Assembly (NCBI GenBank): GCA_036250195.1
Contig: JAVHZZ010000011.1
Span: 60,082,919 to 60,146,918, forward strand
Direction: 5' to 3'
DNA length: 64,000 nt
Source: Mixophyes australis
Taxonomy: Eukaryota; Chordata; Amphibia; Anura; Limnodynastidae
Shown here: positions 10,424 to 22,662 of the stretch, piece by piece
Layout: each line of letters opens with the position of its first letter
Position numbering within the stretch: the stretch's first letter is position 1
The notes under the pieces: model-generated
Told to the model about the DNA's origin: nothing
Databases searched by the model: none
The model's input: only the letters and a program-made list of their open reading frames with translations
Made by a program: the position numbers and the translations under genes

Positions 10424-10451
10424 ATGGTGTGGGGAGCCGACTGACCTTAAG
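10424..10451 (+). CDS. TMEM25: Host gene exon, short cytoplasmic exon, TMEM25-like
   Basis: A 28-nt stretch between a polypyrimidine acceptor (tattttttgtag) and donor (aag|gtgagg). With the carried base it reads YGVGSRLTLR, roughly where the cytoplasmic tail of TMEM25 starts. Very short exon, so the call rests on splice sites and spacing. The rest of the cytoplasmic tail was not found downstream in the window. Confidence 0.55.
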
Positions 10452-10994
10452 GTGAGGAGAGTAATTGATGCTTTCTGCACTTCCCTCAACTAGACTTTTT
10501 TCCAGTCTGGCATTTTAGTGGATGTCTATTGCTAAGATCTCAATAGTTTCTAACCATCTGAACACAAACACATGCAGCAGTTTGCAGATTTGACATTCAT
10601 TGCACCCCAATATGCATAGTATACAAAAGTCAAGCAAAGGACCTGACCACTTCTACTACACAACAAGTTATTTCATATCCCTGTAAACAATATTAATAAG
10701 TATTTGCTCAATAACCATAGATTTAGGGGCTGGGTGTATGCTCGTTTATTATTTTGTATTGTATATGCCCACAAACAAAAAGTATGCAGTTCTGAGGCTC
10801 CTTACACTTGATAAGGCGGAAGTGGGGGAAGGAAAGGAGCAATCTTCCCTGCTCCTGCAACCACAGTCCGGGATCAGTAAAGGTGTGTTTGCGTAAATTG
10901 CAAACTGCGGCAGACTCACACGCAGGCACAGATACACCTGCCAGTGACTGTCACACTTGTGGTGGTGTGAGGGCTGGTGGAAATACACACTGGT
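10452..10994. other. Intron or downstream sequence, nothing recognised
   Basis: No further TMEM25 exon identified. The stretch near 10870-10990 has a gtgtgtttgcgtaaattgc phrase like one at 6250, hinting at a decayed repeat. Confidence 0.45.
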
Positions 10995-11195
10995 GTTAAT
11001 GACAGTCACCAGCAATAACTAGCAGCTTCTGATTGACTGATTGCAGATTGACCATCAATCTTGTGCTTATTATATGATATTGTGGGCGTATTTTAGTACC
11101 CACTGTATTATAGAAGTTTTTGTCATTTGAATCAACCCTAATAGTGACTGTGTTTTTCGCTATCAAAACAAATGTTAAAAAACGTTTGCTTATGT
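10995..11195. repeat. Dispersed repeat, copy 2 (pairs with 4595-4860)
   Basis: See 4595-4860. The two copies flank the recognised exons. Confidence 0.65.
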
Positions 11196-11828
11196 AGATG
11201 TATCAAGGTGTAAGTACGTCTGACATAAACCTGGCACATATGCTACTGGTGCAGAGCTGAATGCATCTTGAAATTCCTTCTTTGTTTAATAGTTACTTTA
11301 TCAAAGCACTATTACACAGTATACACATATACCTGCTATAAATATCCCACAATTCAAAAGTACTTTACATACTACGACACCTTCTTTCTTGAATAACGAT
11401 GCTTTTATTGTAAACAATATTCCACAGCACTCTCTTGTCAGGATGACACCAGGTAACCCTAGCTCTGGCAAGACATAGGCCTTCAGCCAAAAAGCTTGGC
11501 ATTGGTTTCACTGCACAATACAACAATATAGGTTTAAATACAATCACCTACTCCCCTGAGTCTAATTACCTCATTAGACCCTGTCTTCCACCTCTGTATG
11601 TTCAAACTAGGAGTATCACAAAAATGTAACCCTATCTGCAGATTGTCAGTAAAACCCTTACAATTCCTCTTGAGATATGGCAGCATACTCCTCTCTGTCA
11701 CACATATATATCTTCAATTATACATAAACACATTATTTTCACTACAAATACTGAAATACACCTTTTGTTCACCACTGTTCGTTCCTTTCTCTAATTCTGT
11801 TCATATTGTTATTAATTTTCAATAATTG
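11196..11828. other. Non-coding, nothing recognised
   Basis: AT-rich sequence without a gene or repeat assignment. Confidence 0.5.

Positions 11829-11876
<48 letters not shown>
11829..11876. repeat. (TA)n microsatellite
   Basis: About 24 TA units, next to the 3' end of an antisense L2-like LINE, where such runs often sit. Confidence 0.95.
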
Positions 11877-11883
<7 letters not shown>

Positions 11884-11889
11884 TATATA

Positions 11890-14450
11890 TTGTAGTGCTT
11901 ACATTTGGGAACAAACAGTAATAAAACAGTACTGGATAATAAATACAAAGAATACAAAGGGAGAGGTTAGAGGGCCCTGCTCACAAGCTTACAGTCCAGC
12001 TAGAGAGCAAAGGTAAAAGTATTGAGTATGATCAGTCACACCACACAGGAATGTTGATCAGAGGGTTGTTGTCTTGTGTTAGCTGTGTAGAGGGTAGTAA
12101 TAGGGTAACCTAGGGAGATTAAGATGATGGTTGAGGAATATTATAAGCTTTTCTGAAGAGGCTGGTTTTCAGAGAACGCTTGAAGGTTTGAAGACTAGAG
12201 GAAAGTCTTATTATGCGAGGGAGAGAATTCTACAAAGTGAGTGCAGTCCGAAAAAAATCTTTTAAACTTTAATGGGAGGATGTGATGAGAGTGGAAGAGA
12301 GGAAGAGAGACGGAGATCTTGTGCAGAACAGAGGTGCCAAGTTGGGGTATATTTTGAGACAAATGAGGAGAGGTATGTCGGTGCAATTTTGTTGATAGCC
12401 TTGTATGTTAGAAGAATTTTATATTAGATTCATTGAAAAACAGGCAACCAATGTAGAGAGTGACTCCGCAGAGGAAGAACAATTTGCAAAGAAAATCAAT
12501 CTATCCGCTACATGCAAAGTTGCAATATTCAATGCTGGAAATGATGAGTGCATGAATTAAAGTTTTTGCAGTTTCTTGTGGGAGAAATGTGCGTATTGTG
12601 GAAATGTTTTTTAGATGTATGTAACAAGATTTAGATATAAAGTTGATGTGGAAAACAAAAGGATTTTTGTGAGTCAAGGATTACACTTAGGCAGCGAGCT
12701 TGAGGGGTGGAATTTATCGTTATATTATCAACAGAAATAGAAATGTGAGGCAGGAAGCTTCTGTTTTTGGGTGGGAATACTATTATTTCTGTTTTTGAAA
12801 GATTGAGTTTGAGTTAGCAAGAGGACATCCAAGATGAAATAGCAGAAAGACAGTCAGTAACGCGAGACAACACAGATGGTGAGAGATCACGAGAGGATAG
12901 ATAAATTTGTGTATCATCCACATAGAGATGATACTGAAATCCAAATGAGCTTATTAGTTCACCAAGAGAAGTGGTGTAGATAGAGAATAGGAGAGCATCT
13001 AGGACTGAGCCTTGTGGTTCTCCAACTGATAATGGAAGCAGAGCGGAGGTGAATCCAATAGGATGAGAACTAGGATAGGACAGTGCCTTCAAGACCTTGG
13101 GATTGTAGCGTTTGTATGAGGAGAGAGTAGTCAACAGTGTCAAATGCAGCAGAGAGATCCAGGAGAATTATAAGAGAGTAGTGGCCTTTAGTTGCTGTGA
13201 TCAAATCTTTGACAATCTTGGTCAGCGCAGTCTCTGGGGAGTATTGAGAGTGACAGCCTGACTTAAGAGAATCCAGTAGGTTGTTTTCTATTAGAAAGTG
13301 TGTGAAGCGAGTGTAGGCAATACTCTCAAGATGCTTGGGAGTTGAGGGATGGGGTGGTAATTTGAGAGAGAGTTTGAGTCACAATTTTGTTTTTTCACAA
13401 TAGAAGTAATCACTGCGTGCTTAAATAGTGAGGGAAAGATACCACTAGAAAGAGAAAGATTACAGATTTGAAATAAGCACAGGATACAGGGACCTACCAA
13501 TTTGTGAGGGTATGGGATCAAGGGAACAGGAGGTAGTGTAGGAAGACAAGAAAAGAGTAGAAACTTCCTCTTCATTTGTGAGATCAAACGAAAAGAGGGT
13601 GTCAGATGGTGCTACAAATGAATTGAGCTGATTGCTTGTCAAGGGAGATGATACCATTTCATGTCAGATCTTATCAATATTGTCCTTGAAACAGGAAGCA
13701 ACATCCTGGGCTCTGATGGTAGTCAGAGGGTTTGGGGTGGGAGAGTTTAGAAGACATTTAAATGTCTTAAAAAAGGCATTTGTTGTTAGAAGCCTCAGCA
13801 TAGATGAGAGATTGGAAGTATGTTTGTTTTGCTGTGTCCAGATCATTTTGATAGGAGTGGTAGATTGCATTATGTGTGATGAAATCATTAGAGGTACAAG
13901 ATTTATGCCAGGGACATTCTGTTTTACGAGAAAGATTTTGTAGATTTTGTGATACTTTAGTGTGCCATGGTTGACAATGAAATCTACGCTGCATATGAAG
14001 ACTTGCTGGAGCCACTTGTTCTAGGGCAGTTACTAGGGTTTGGTGAAAATAAGGTACTGTCATATCAGGGGAGGAGAATGTAGAAATCGGGGAGAGTAGG
14101 TGTTGGAGAGAAGTGGACAACTGTTGAAAATCAATAGCGTTTATATTTCTGCAGATATGAGTAGGCTCAGAAGAGTTTGACAGCAGGGATGTTATAGAAC
14201 TGGGGTGAGCGAGTAGCTAATAAGATGATGATCTGAGAGGGGGAAAGCAGTGTTAAAGATATCAGAAGCAGGGAGGAAGAAAGATAGGAAAGATCATTGT
14301 AAGATGTGTGTCCTTTTCATTTCTGGCGACACGATGAGACTGTTATAGCTTGAATTTAAATAGGATAAAAGTTCATGAGTGTTAACTAGAGGTGAGTGGA
14401 GTAATGAAGGGGCAATGTGGACAGAGGTGTGTTGCAGGACGGGTGTAGGA
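11890..14450 (-). pseudogene. L2-like LINE, antisense, decayed RT and endonuclease
   Basis: Minus-strand non-LTR retrotransposon. RT is seen near 13140-12850: [11 protein letters not shown] and [15 protein letters not shown], with YVDD where YADD is usual. Upstream at 13590-13300 is the palm region (SGIFPSLFKHAVIT, LSNYHPI). A probable endonuclease tail lies near 14230 (SPSQIIILLA, compare SDHH). The C-terminal phrase related to W-N-S-L-P and L-K-T-Y-L-F is near 12250-12150, and the same phrase is clearer at 60170-60310. Several frameshifts and stops break the frame. It belongs to the L2/CR1 part of the Jockey superfamily; exact clade not certain. Confidence 0.85.
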
Positions 14451-14724
14451 TGATATAGTAAAGATAAAGATAATGAAAGGATAACAAGAATTTTTTTTTT
14501 GCAAACATTGGGATTTAAGAGTAAAATAGCAAAAAATTAGGGAATTAAAAGAATTGCCTTGTAGCTATGTCCTGTGCAATCAGAAAAGTAGTGCAGAGTT
14601 AGGCTGCAGCAAATGTAGTTTATTTCTGGAAGTCTTCAATTGTTGTTCAATGTTTGTTTAACTTTGCTTGCTTAACTGTATTTTCTTAACAATATTTTAT
14701 AAATATTAAGGTACCTCATCTGTA

Positions 14725-14875
14725 TATTTTCACTCTTAAAAAAGGAATATGTAATAAACCCACATCCAGGGATAAATGTATCAAGCTGTGAGTTTCCGGC
14801 TGGTTTGAAAACTAAAGATGTTGCATATACCAAACAATCAGATGTTGCCTATACCAAACCAATTTACCCCCCAGT
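14725..14875. repeat. Decayed mariner-type MITE with shared flank
   Basis: Contains agggataaatgtatcaagct and aatttaccccccag, the two ends of a palindromic MITE seen better at 36659-36857. The 35 bp before it (cactcttaaaaa...tatgtaa) are also shared with 36627-36658, so both copies descend from one larger repeat. Confidence 0.7.
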
Positions 14876-14977
14876 ATTAATCCAATTACCTGGATGGCAA
14901 CAATTGTAAATACTTGAAAAAACATTATCTGTTTCAATGCAAATGAAGACCTGCAGTAATTGTAATAGTTTCTCATG

Positions 14978-16530
14978 CAGTCATGTCCAAAGGTTTTGAG
15001 AATTAAACAAGTATTGATTTTCACAACGTTTGCTGCTTCAGTGTTTTTAGACCTTTTTGTTAGATGTTGCTATGGTATACTGAAGTAAAATTACAAGCAT
15101 TCCATAGGTGTCAACGGCTTTTATTGACAGTTACATTAAGTTTATGCAAACAGTCAATATTTGCAGTGTTTACCCTTCTTTTTGAAGACCTCTGCAACTC
15201 GCCCTGGCATGCTGTCAATCAACTTCTGGGCCACATACTGATTGATGGCCCCCCATTCTTGCCTAATCATTGCTTGTCAGAATTTATGGGTTTTTGTTTG
15301 TCCGCCTGCCTCTTTAGGATTGACCACAAGTTCTCAATGGGGTTAAGGTCCGGGGAGATTCCTGGCCACAGACCCAAAATTTTGATGTTTTGATCCCCGG
15401 ATCACTTAGTTATCACTTTTGCCTTATGGTAAGGTGCTCCATTATGCTGGAAAATTCATTGTTCGTCACCAAACTGTTCTTGGATGGTTGGGAGAAGTTG
15501 CTCTTGGAGGATGTTTTGGTACCATTCTTTATTTATGGCTGTGTTCTTAGGCAAAATTGTGAGTGAGTGCACTCCCTTGGCTGAGAAGCAAACCCATACA
15601 TGAATGGTCTCAGAATGCTTTACTGTTGGCATGACACAGGACTAATGGTAGCGCTCACCTTTGCTTCTGCGGACAAGCGTTTTTCCAGATATCCCAAACA
15701 ATTTAAAAGGAGGTTCATCAGAAAAAATGACTTTACCCCAGTCCTCAGCAGTCCAATCCCTGTACCCTTTGCAGAATATCAGTTTGTCCCTGATGTTTTT
15801 CCTGGAGAGAAATGGCTTATTTGCTGGCCTTCTTGACACAAGGCCACCCCCAAAAGTCTTTGCCTCACTGTGCATGCAGACACACTCACACCTGCCTGCA
15901 GCCATTCCTGAGCAAGTTCTGCACTGGTGGTGGCCCGACCCCTCAGTTTAATTAAGTTTAGGAGACAGTCCTGGTGCTTGCTGGATGTTCTGGGATGCCT
16001 TGAAGCCTTCTTCACAACTATTGAACCTCTCTCTTTGAAGTTCTTCATGATCTGATAAATGGTTGAGTTAGGTGCAATCTTACTAGCAGCAATATCCTTT
16101 CCTGTGAAGTCCTTTTTGTTCAAAGCAATGATGATAGCACATGTTTCCTTACAGGTAACCATGGTTAACAGAGGAAGAAGAATGATTTCAAGCACCACCC
16201 TCCTTTTACAGCTTCCAGTCTGTTATTCTAACTCAGTCAGAATGACAGAGTGACCTCCAGTCTTGTCCTCGTCAACACTCTCACCTGTATTAATGAGAGA
16301 ATCACTGACCTGATGTCAGCTGGTCCTTTTGTGGCAGGGCTGAAATGCAGTGAAAATGTTGTTTTTCGGATAAAGTTCATAGCAAAGAGGGACTTTGAAA
16401 TGAATTGCAATTCATCTGATCACTCTTCATGACATTCTAGAGTAAATGCAAATTGCCATCATAAAAACTAAGGCAGCAGACTGTGTGAAAAATAATATTT
16501 GTGTCATTCTCAAAACTTTTGCCCTGACTG
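14978..16530 (-). mobile_element. Tc1-like transposon, copy 1
   Basis: Ends are inverted repeats: left CAGTCATGTCCAAAGG, right (reverse complement) CAGTCAGGGCAAAAG, both followed by TTTTGAGAAT. A TA follows the right end; the left flank reads tg, probably a mutated TA. Length of 1.55 kb is normal for Tc1. The same family occurs at 53605-55160 in the opposite direction. Confidence 0.92.
15150..16165 (-). pseudogene. Tc1 transposase, broken
   Basis: N-terminal helix-turn-helix part is open (MVTCKETCAIIIALNKKDF, then KERGSIVVKKASRHPR) on the minus strand from about 16165 down to 15780. The catalytic part continues in other frames (DWGKVIFSDEPPFKLFG near 15735; YQNILQEQLL-type region near 15510; SMPGRVAEVFKK-type end near 15190). 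At least two frameshifts and further changes; not functional. Tc1 transposases are about 340 residues with a DDE catalytic triad. Confidence 0.9.
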
Positions 16531-17399
16531 TACATAGAGAGATTCTTTTCTGGGATAGGAGTATTATATATTCGCTTTGTACTATTAGTACATTAGATAA
16601 ATTAGTCAGGCAATAGTTAATAGGTAGTTATTAGAGTTGATATATATTATATCAGTCAAGCCATAGTTAATATTAGAGTTGAGAAGCCATATTAAATAAA
16701 TTTAACACTAGTAAGTATGTCAAAATCTGTAAATCTGTGAAATAGATGGCACTAAAGCTCACACTATAGAATTCTTATAAGTCCCAACAGTTCCTTCAAA
16801 TACCTGTGTACAATCCATAATTATAAAATGCATTCCCTTTTTAATGACAGCCCAGTTCAGTAAACGCTGTTTTGGATCAGGGATTAATCTAAAATGTGAA
16901 AAAATAGCAGAAAGTTAGTATTTATTATTTCAATATAGGCCTAGTTCAGGTAGTATAATATTCAAGGTATACGCAGTAATTCAAGTTGGGTAGTATTCCC
17001 ATTAATGTAGTAATAAAGTGTAGTTAGCAGTAATTGTATTAGCTGTACTAAGATTAGAAATATGGTAGAATAATTGTAAATATTCTTTCCCACAGTGAAA
17101 TATAAGTTCCACTCCCACAGATCCAAAGATCATTTTGTCTCTGTGTGGTCAGCATAGACATATAAATTACACATGTTACATTGCTAAACAAATGTAAAAT
17201 GTAAATTGGTGCCATGTGATTGGGGGGAGAGGACAGACTTTGAACCAAGCATGAAAAAACTCAAGAATCATATCATAGATGAAGATTCTTCCACATCTTC
17301 CTTAAACTATTCATATGCTTAGGAGTTTGCCTGAATTACAATTTCACCAATAGGAATCAAAGTGAATGCTATAAATCATACCCACTCTCCCGGAATGTC
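16531..17399. other. Non-coding, nothing recognised
   Basis: AT-rich sequence with short local repeats (tagttaatag...gagttgat, about 16605-16690). A scrap of the CATACTTGCC MITE (cactctcccggaatgtccc) lies at 17381-17401. Confidence 0.5.
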
Positions 17400-18900
17400 C
17401 CTAATTGAGATCACAACCAGGGAATTATAGACATGTAAGCCTGACATGAATAGTGGGAAACTACTGGAAGATATATTAAGTATTCAGGATTACGTGATGC
17501 ACATTAAGATTATTAGTGGGAATCAGCATGGATTTGTGAGGGATAGTTTATTTCAAATTAATCTATTTAGTTTCTACGAGGAAGTTAGTGGGAACTTAGA
17601 CCATGGTAGTACAGTAGAAGTGGCCTACTTAGATTTTGCAAAGGCCTTTGATACAGTGCCACACAAGAAGTTGGTTTACAAAATAAGGGAACTGGGTCTA
17701 GGAGACAACATTTGTACTTGGCTTGAAAACTGGTTGGAGAAAAGGAAACAGAGAGTTGTGATTAATGGAACATTTTCTAATTGGTCAAAAGTTTTAAGTG
17801 GTGTACCTCAAGGGGCACTCATTTTTAATATATTTATTAATGACCTTGGTGATGGGTTAAAGAGCATAGTTTCCATTTTTGTAGATGACACCGAACTTTG
17901 TAAGATAATAAAATGAGAGCAAGATTTAGTTTATCTGCAAAGGGACTTGAATAAACTGGAGGATTGGGCGGCCAAATGGATCAGGAAGTTTAACATAGAT
18001 AAATATAAGGTTTTGCACTTAGGGATCAAAAACATGCATACAGTCTGTAAATTAAATGGGATAAATTTAGGGGAATCTAAAATGGAAAAGGATTTGGGAG
18101 TGTTCATAGACAGTATACTTAGCAATAGTGCTTAATGTCAAGCAGCAGCTGCAATGGCCAGTAAAGTATTGGCATGCATAAAAAGCAGCAGATGCAAGGT
18201 AAGATTTTTCCACTATATAAATTGTTGGTAAGACCTCATCTTAAATACAGAGTCCAGTTCTGGGCACCACTATATAAAAAAAACATTTTAGAACTAGAAA
18301 AGGTTCAGAGAAGGGCGACAAAATTGATAAAGGATATGGAATTATTAAATTATGAAAAAAGGTTATCCAGTTTAGGCATGTTTACTTTTGAAAAGAGGCA
18401 TCTACGTGGGGATATGATTACTATGTACAAATACATTAGGGAGAGAACTTGGGTACCTTTTACCCCAAGGATTGTACACAAGACACGGGGTCAGCTCCTG
18501 AAGTTAGGAGAGGAAGTTTCACAACCAGCAAAGGAAGGCATTCTCTACAGTAAGGGCAGTCAAGATATGCAATTCACTGCTAGGAAAGGTTGTGATGGCA
18601 GATTCAATTGATATGTTTAAGAAAGGTTTAGATCATTTTTTAGCTAAAATGGTATCCATGGTTATAATCACTAATTAAGTTGAAGGACAGTAGTGGTTTA
18701 AGGAAGAATATTGGGTCAGGAGGGATTTTTTTTATTGAAACAGATTGGCGGCTGCTTTATTCTTCAAATGTAAGTGTGGGATTGCAGGAGATTCAAAACA
18801 GGTTGAACTTGATGGATTGGTGTCTTTTTTCGACCTCATCAACTATGTTGCTATTTTACTATGTTCTTCCTGAGGGAGGTTTCCAAATCAGTTTCCCATT
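17400..18900 (+). pseudogene. CR1-like LINE, 3' half of RT, decayed
   Basis: Frame 17446-17916 carries RT palm motifs: GNQHGFVRDS, VAYLDFAKAFDTVPHKK (catalytic Asp), VINGTFSNWSKVLSGVPQGA, and SIFVDDTELC, where FVDD replaces the usual FADD. A downstream thumb region is in separate frames at 17947-18135 and 18174-18611 (LEKVQRRATKLIKDMELL, FEKRHLRGDMITMYKYI), a typical CR1-group tail. Stops at 17914 and 18133 and frameshifts show it is dead. The 5' part and endonuclease are missing, as usual for 5'-truncated LINE copies. Confidence 0.88.
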
Positions 18901-18904
18901 CTAA

Positions 18905-19703
18905 TATGTGGGTGTGAGGTGCTGGATGCTGCAGTGCAAGAATGGTGTGGTAGAAGGAGAGAGATGGACACCTTGTAGTTGGGATGTACATGCAATTGCA
19001 TTCAAATTGACAGAATTGCCATTAAAGAGCAGCTATAAGTGAGGTTTGGACAAAGTGAATTACTTGGAGGAATTGGTAAAAAGGTTTGTTGGGTATATGG
19101 TTTCTATCTTGTATATCTGAGAATGGTCTAATGCCAAAATCACCCACAATGTGTTGGAAATGTCTGATCCCTGCAGCCCTCCACTCCAGAGACATACTAG
19201 CTTCTCATTCCAGGGGAAAGAGAGGGTGATCCCAGATTGGGGTGTGTGGCGAAGGATGACAAGACAGAGGTAGACCCCTATTCACACAGTCCCAGATGGA
19301 CAGCGTAAGGTTTACCATTGGAAAGGAGCAGGCTGAGACAGGCCTATGTGGTTTGAAAAGCCAAGTTATGAACTCCAGAGAGCTAGTGGCAACCAGTTAA
19401 TTTTCTATTCAGACTTATCAGTGGATATGCCTGTAATGTCATGGTTGTTTTGGATACTGCTGTTCAGGGGTTCGATAACCATGGCAAATATCAATGGAGA
19501 AAGGGAGTAGCCTTGCCTAGCTCCATTAGCCAAGGAAAAGAGGCTGGAGGTCAAGCCATTAGTAAGGACCATGTTAGAGGGATTGTAATAGAGTGTACCG
19601 ATGACCTTAAGAAACTTGCCTGCAAAACCAAAGCATTTAAGGGTAAGAGTCAGGTATGGCAATGAGACCCGGTCAAAGGCATTCTCTGTGTCCAGAGCAA
19701 GCA
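18905..19703 (-). pseudogene. Tx1/L1-type LINE, antisense, RT part (downstream of LTR insertion)
   Basis: Minus strand from 19703: LALDTENAFDRVSLPYL (RT motif with catalytic Asp), then LTNGLTSSLFSLANGARQGY (Q-G template-grip motif; R-Q-G-x-x-L-S-P-L follows) and FAMVIEPL. Further RT and thumb sequence decays toward 18905. It is continuous with 21478-23640 once the solo LTR at 19704-21477 is set aside. The L1-clade motif order (AFDRV, G-x-R-Q-G) suggests a Tx1-like amphibian family. Confidence 0.85.
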
Positions 19704-21477
19704 TGTCACGGGCACTAGGAGTCTTTACCCAGGGATCACCAGGTGGTAGGCTTACGAGGGCAATGTAGATGGTAATAGGGTACTCTGGTAGCTGGGTGAT
19801 CACGGAACAGGAAATGGTAGATGATGAGATGCTCAGGAAAGTCTATGACTAGCAGCACTGGTAATATGGAGGTAATAATACACGAGGAACTGTATGGACA
19901 AGGGCACGTGAAGGTAGTCAGTGGTCTGCGATAGCAAGTTGTACCGCTGTCTGAGTGAAGGAATGGAATCCAAGTGGAGGTATCCGGGTAGTCAGTGGTC
20001 TGCGGTAGCAAGTTGTACCACTGCTATGTGAGAGGATACTGGAACAGGTGATACAGGAAACAGGGATCAGTGGTCTGTCATCAGCAAGTTGTACCACTGA
20101 ATATATATGTGAGGAGGTGCACGGGGAGAGACTGCAACACAGGATATACACGGACACCTTATACACGATCCACAGTAATATGCACAATATATATAAATGA
20201 CTGAACAGGTCTGCAAATCTAGAAAGTCTCTTGAAGTAATCCAGCACAAGATAACACAGTCAATGATGGCAATAGACTCAGCGGATAGCAGACTCCAGAG
20301 AAGAACCAACACAGTCCAGCAAGATATGCAATACACCAGCACAGTCAATGAGAAGTATGCATACCGTGGTTCAGAAGCAGGCAGTCAGATAGGAGTGCAG
20401 CGATACCTGAGCGGCAGGAGGCCGGCTGGATGAGAAGTCCCTGGATGGATGAGGCAGCGGTCTAGTAGGTGCAGCGCACAGGTAAGTAGACCAACAGGGA
20501 CACGAATCCACAGGAATCAGTAACACGTGGAACTGGACTCATGGAGGGCCCAGGAGAATGGAGATGATCCAGCAGAGGAGTAGTTGATGAGATACGAATC
20601 CAATGCTGACAGGAGGGTAGAGACCAGCGGGACACGTGAAGGCGTGGAGAGCGGATCTGCGGTAGATGGACGATAGCGCTGACAGCAACAGCAGGACTCT
20701 GCGGGCACACGGGGGCAACCAGTAGCAACCAATAGGTGCCAGTAGCGATGGAACACGGGAGAGCAGAGTAGACCAGGAGCTGTTGATCACGGAGAGCAGC
20801 GGATGGCAATGAGAGCAGCAGTCTCGAGGAAACACAGGAGAGCTGAGATGAGACTGCAGTGCACAGGGGCAGCGGATAGGAATCAGCTAACAGTCACGAT
20901 GATGAACACAGGCGAGTTGCAAGCTGGAGACTGTAGTGCACGGAGGCAGCGGATAGGAATCAGCTAACAGTCACGATGATGAACACAGGCGAGTTGCAAT
21001 CTGGAGACTGTAGTGCACGGAGGCAGCGGATAGGAATCAGCAAACAGTCACAATGATATATAATAGCGTTGAAGTGGTTTAGAAGACTGTAGTGCACGGA
21101 GGCAGCGGATAGGAATCAGCAAACAGTCACGATGATACAGTTGATGGTAGAAGTGGTATGGGAACCACAGTAGTAGAAGTGGTTTGGAAACCACAGAGAT
21201 AGAAGTGGTTTGGAAACCACAGGAATCAGCAGCGCTGAATACACGAGGAATACAGGAACACCTTCAGAGACTCATGGGGAATGAGACTCCAAGATCAGGC
21301 AACGTGGTGTTGACCACAGGTGCTTAATATAGGGAGTGTTGCCTGATCTGCCAATTGAGTTAAAGGGACATACACTGAAGTATAGGAAAGGGCTGCGCAT
21401 GCGCAGACCCTCAGGATGGAGGACGGCCACGGTTCCTAAATGTCCGGGAAGAAGCACTCACAGTCCGGTGAGTGACA
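19704..21477 (-). mobile_element. Solo LTR of a Ty3-type retrotransposon, copy B
   Basis: Same family as 7083-8622, same orientation: starts TGTCACGGGCACTAGG, ends CCGGTGAGTGACA. Flanks 19699-19703 and 21478-21482 are both aagca, an exact 5-bp duplication. It interrupts the RT of an antisense Tx1/L1 LINE. It contains hairpin units (cagtggt...accactg) at about 19917-20100 and an array of about 77-bp units (gcagcggataggaatcag) at 20868-21130. Confidence 0.95.
20868..21130. repeat. 77-bp minisatellite in LTR copy B
   Basis: gcagcggatagg starts at 20869, 20946, 21023 and 21101, giving a 77-78-bp period. The matching array in LTR copy C has an 80-bp period. Confidence 0.9.
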
Positions 21478-22431
21478 AAGCACCAGTGAAGGAATTTTGT
21501 GTTTATTAATAAGCTGAATTTCATCGATTACACGTCTGGTATTGTTAAGTGTTTGCCTGGATGGGACAATGCCCAACTGGTATAAGTAAATCCAACCAGG
21601 TAGGTGAGGATTCAGTCTGTTGGCTAAAACCTTAGCAAAAAATGTTTAGATCAGTGCTCAAAAGGAATATTGGATGGTAGTTAGAGCACTAGGGTCTTTA
21701 CCCGGCTTGGGAATCATGATTATGTTAACTTTGGTAGTATCTAGGTGGAAGTATTCACCATCTAGCATCCGGTTAAACAAGGGCCGGAGGTGGGGGCTTA
21801 AGCTGATCGTGAAGGTTTAGGTAGCTGCCAAGCCCCATGGCATTGGAGGGCTTTTGGGATTTAATTGCATCCTCAATTTCCTTATCGATAATGTTACTTT
21901 TCAGCTTCATCATGGAGGAAGGGGAAATCTTGTGGAGTCTACTTGAGGATAGATATTGAACGTTGGCCGAATTGCTCCCACATGGTCAGTTGTGTGGATA
22001 TTGTAAAGTGCCTCGTAGAAGTTCCTGAATATGTCAGTATTTATTGCAATCAGGTCATATTGGAGGGGCACCAGTAGGATCTTTTATAAATTGAATTGCC
22101 TGAGAGATCAACAGGCTTTGAGCTGTTTGGCCAGTAAACAGTCTGCTTTGTTATTTTTTCATAAAATCGTTGGTTAAACCTGAGCAAGGACTTGTCTGTC
22201 TTTTCAATCTAGCTTGCTCATGACAGTCACCAGGTTGTGGTAATTCTTTTTAAAGGGGTGTTGCTTATGTAGGCCTTCAAGAAGTTGCAATTTAGTAGTA
22301 AGACAGTATATGAGGCATTTTGTTCTTTATTGCGATGAGAGGCGTAAAACGGCCTTATGAGCTACCTAAAAAAAAAAGGGTAGCAAGCGTCAACTTGGAG
22401 GTTGTTAGGAAAATAGTCAGTAAGACTCTCT
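21478..22431 (-). pseudogene. Tx1/L1-type LINE, antisense, RT N-terminal part
   Basis: Minus-strand reading from higher to lower coordinates: DIFRNFYEALYNIHTTDHVG near 22030, KEIEDAIKSQKPSNAMG-type region near 21860, LFNRMLDGEYFHLDTTKV and IIMIPKPGKDP near 21700-21780, and VIDEIQLINKHKIPSLVL at 21484-21530. These are the L1-type RT entry motifs (nIPKPGKD; R-I-D-x-I). Frames change several times. The last codons run into the LTR B insertion point. Confidence 0.85.
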
Positions 22432-22662
22432 GGGGGGTATTCAATTGTTAGCGAGATCCCCGGAAAACGAGTGCTCTAAAAATATTACCGTTAATACGGT
22501 AATTACTCGCTGAATTTCATTTCTCAGCTCCCTGAGCTGTGAGATGAAATTCAGCGAGTAAACTACCGTATTAATGGTATTTACGCGCATATTACCGTAT
22601 TAACGCTAATATATTTTGAGCGCTCGTTTTTCCGGGGATCTCGCTAACAATTGAATACCCCC
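22432..22662. mobile_element. Fully palindromic MITE, 231 bp
   Basis: Both ends read GGGGTATTCAATTGTTAGCG inward and the inverted match continues to the centre near 22525, so the strand can fold into one long hairpin. Flanks are tct on both sides (22429-22431, 22663-22665), a 3-bp duplication that fits a PIF/Harbinger-like mechanism. It interrupts the antisense Tx1/L1 LINE. The same termini bound the 2.1-kb element at 43237-45337. Confidence 0.9.
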
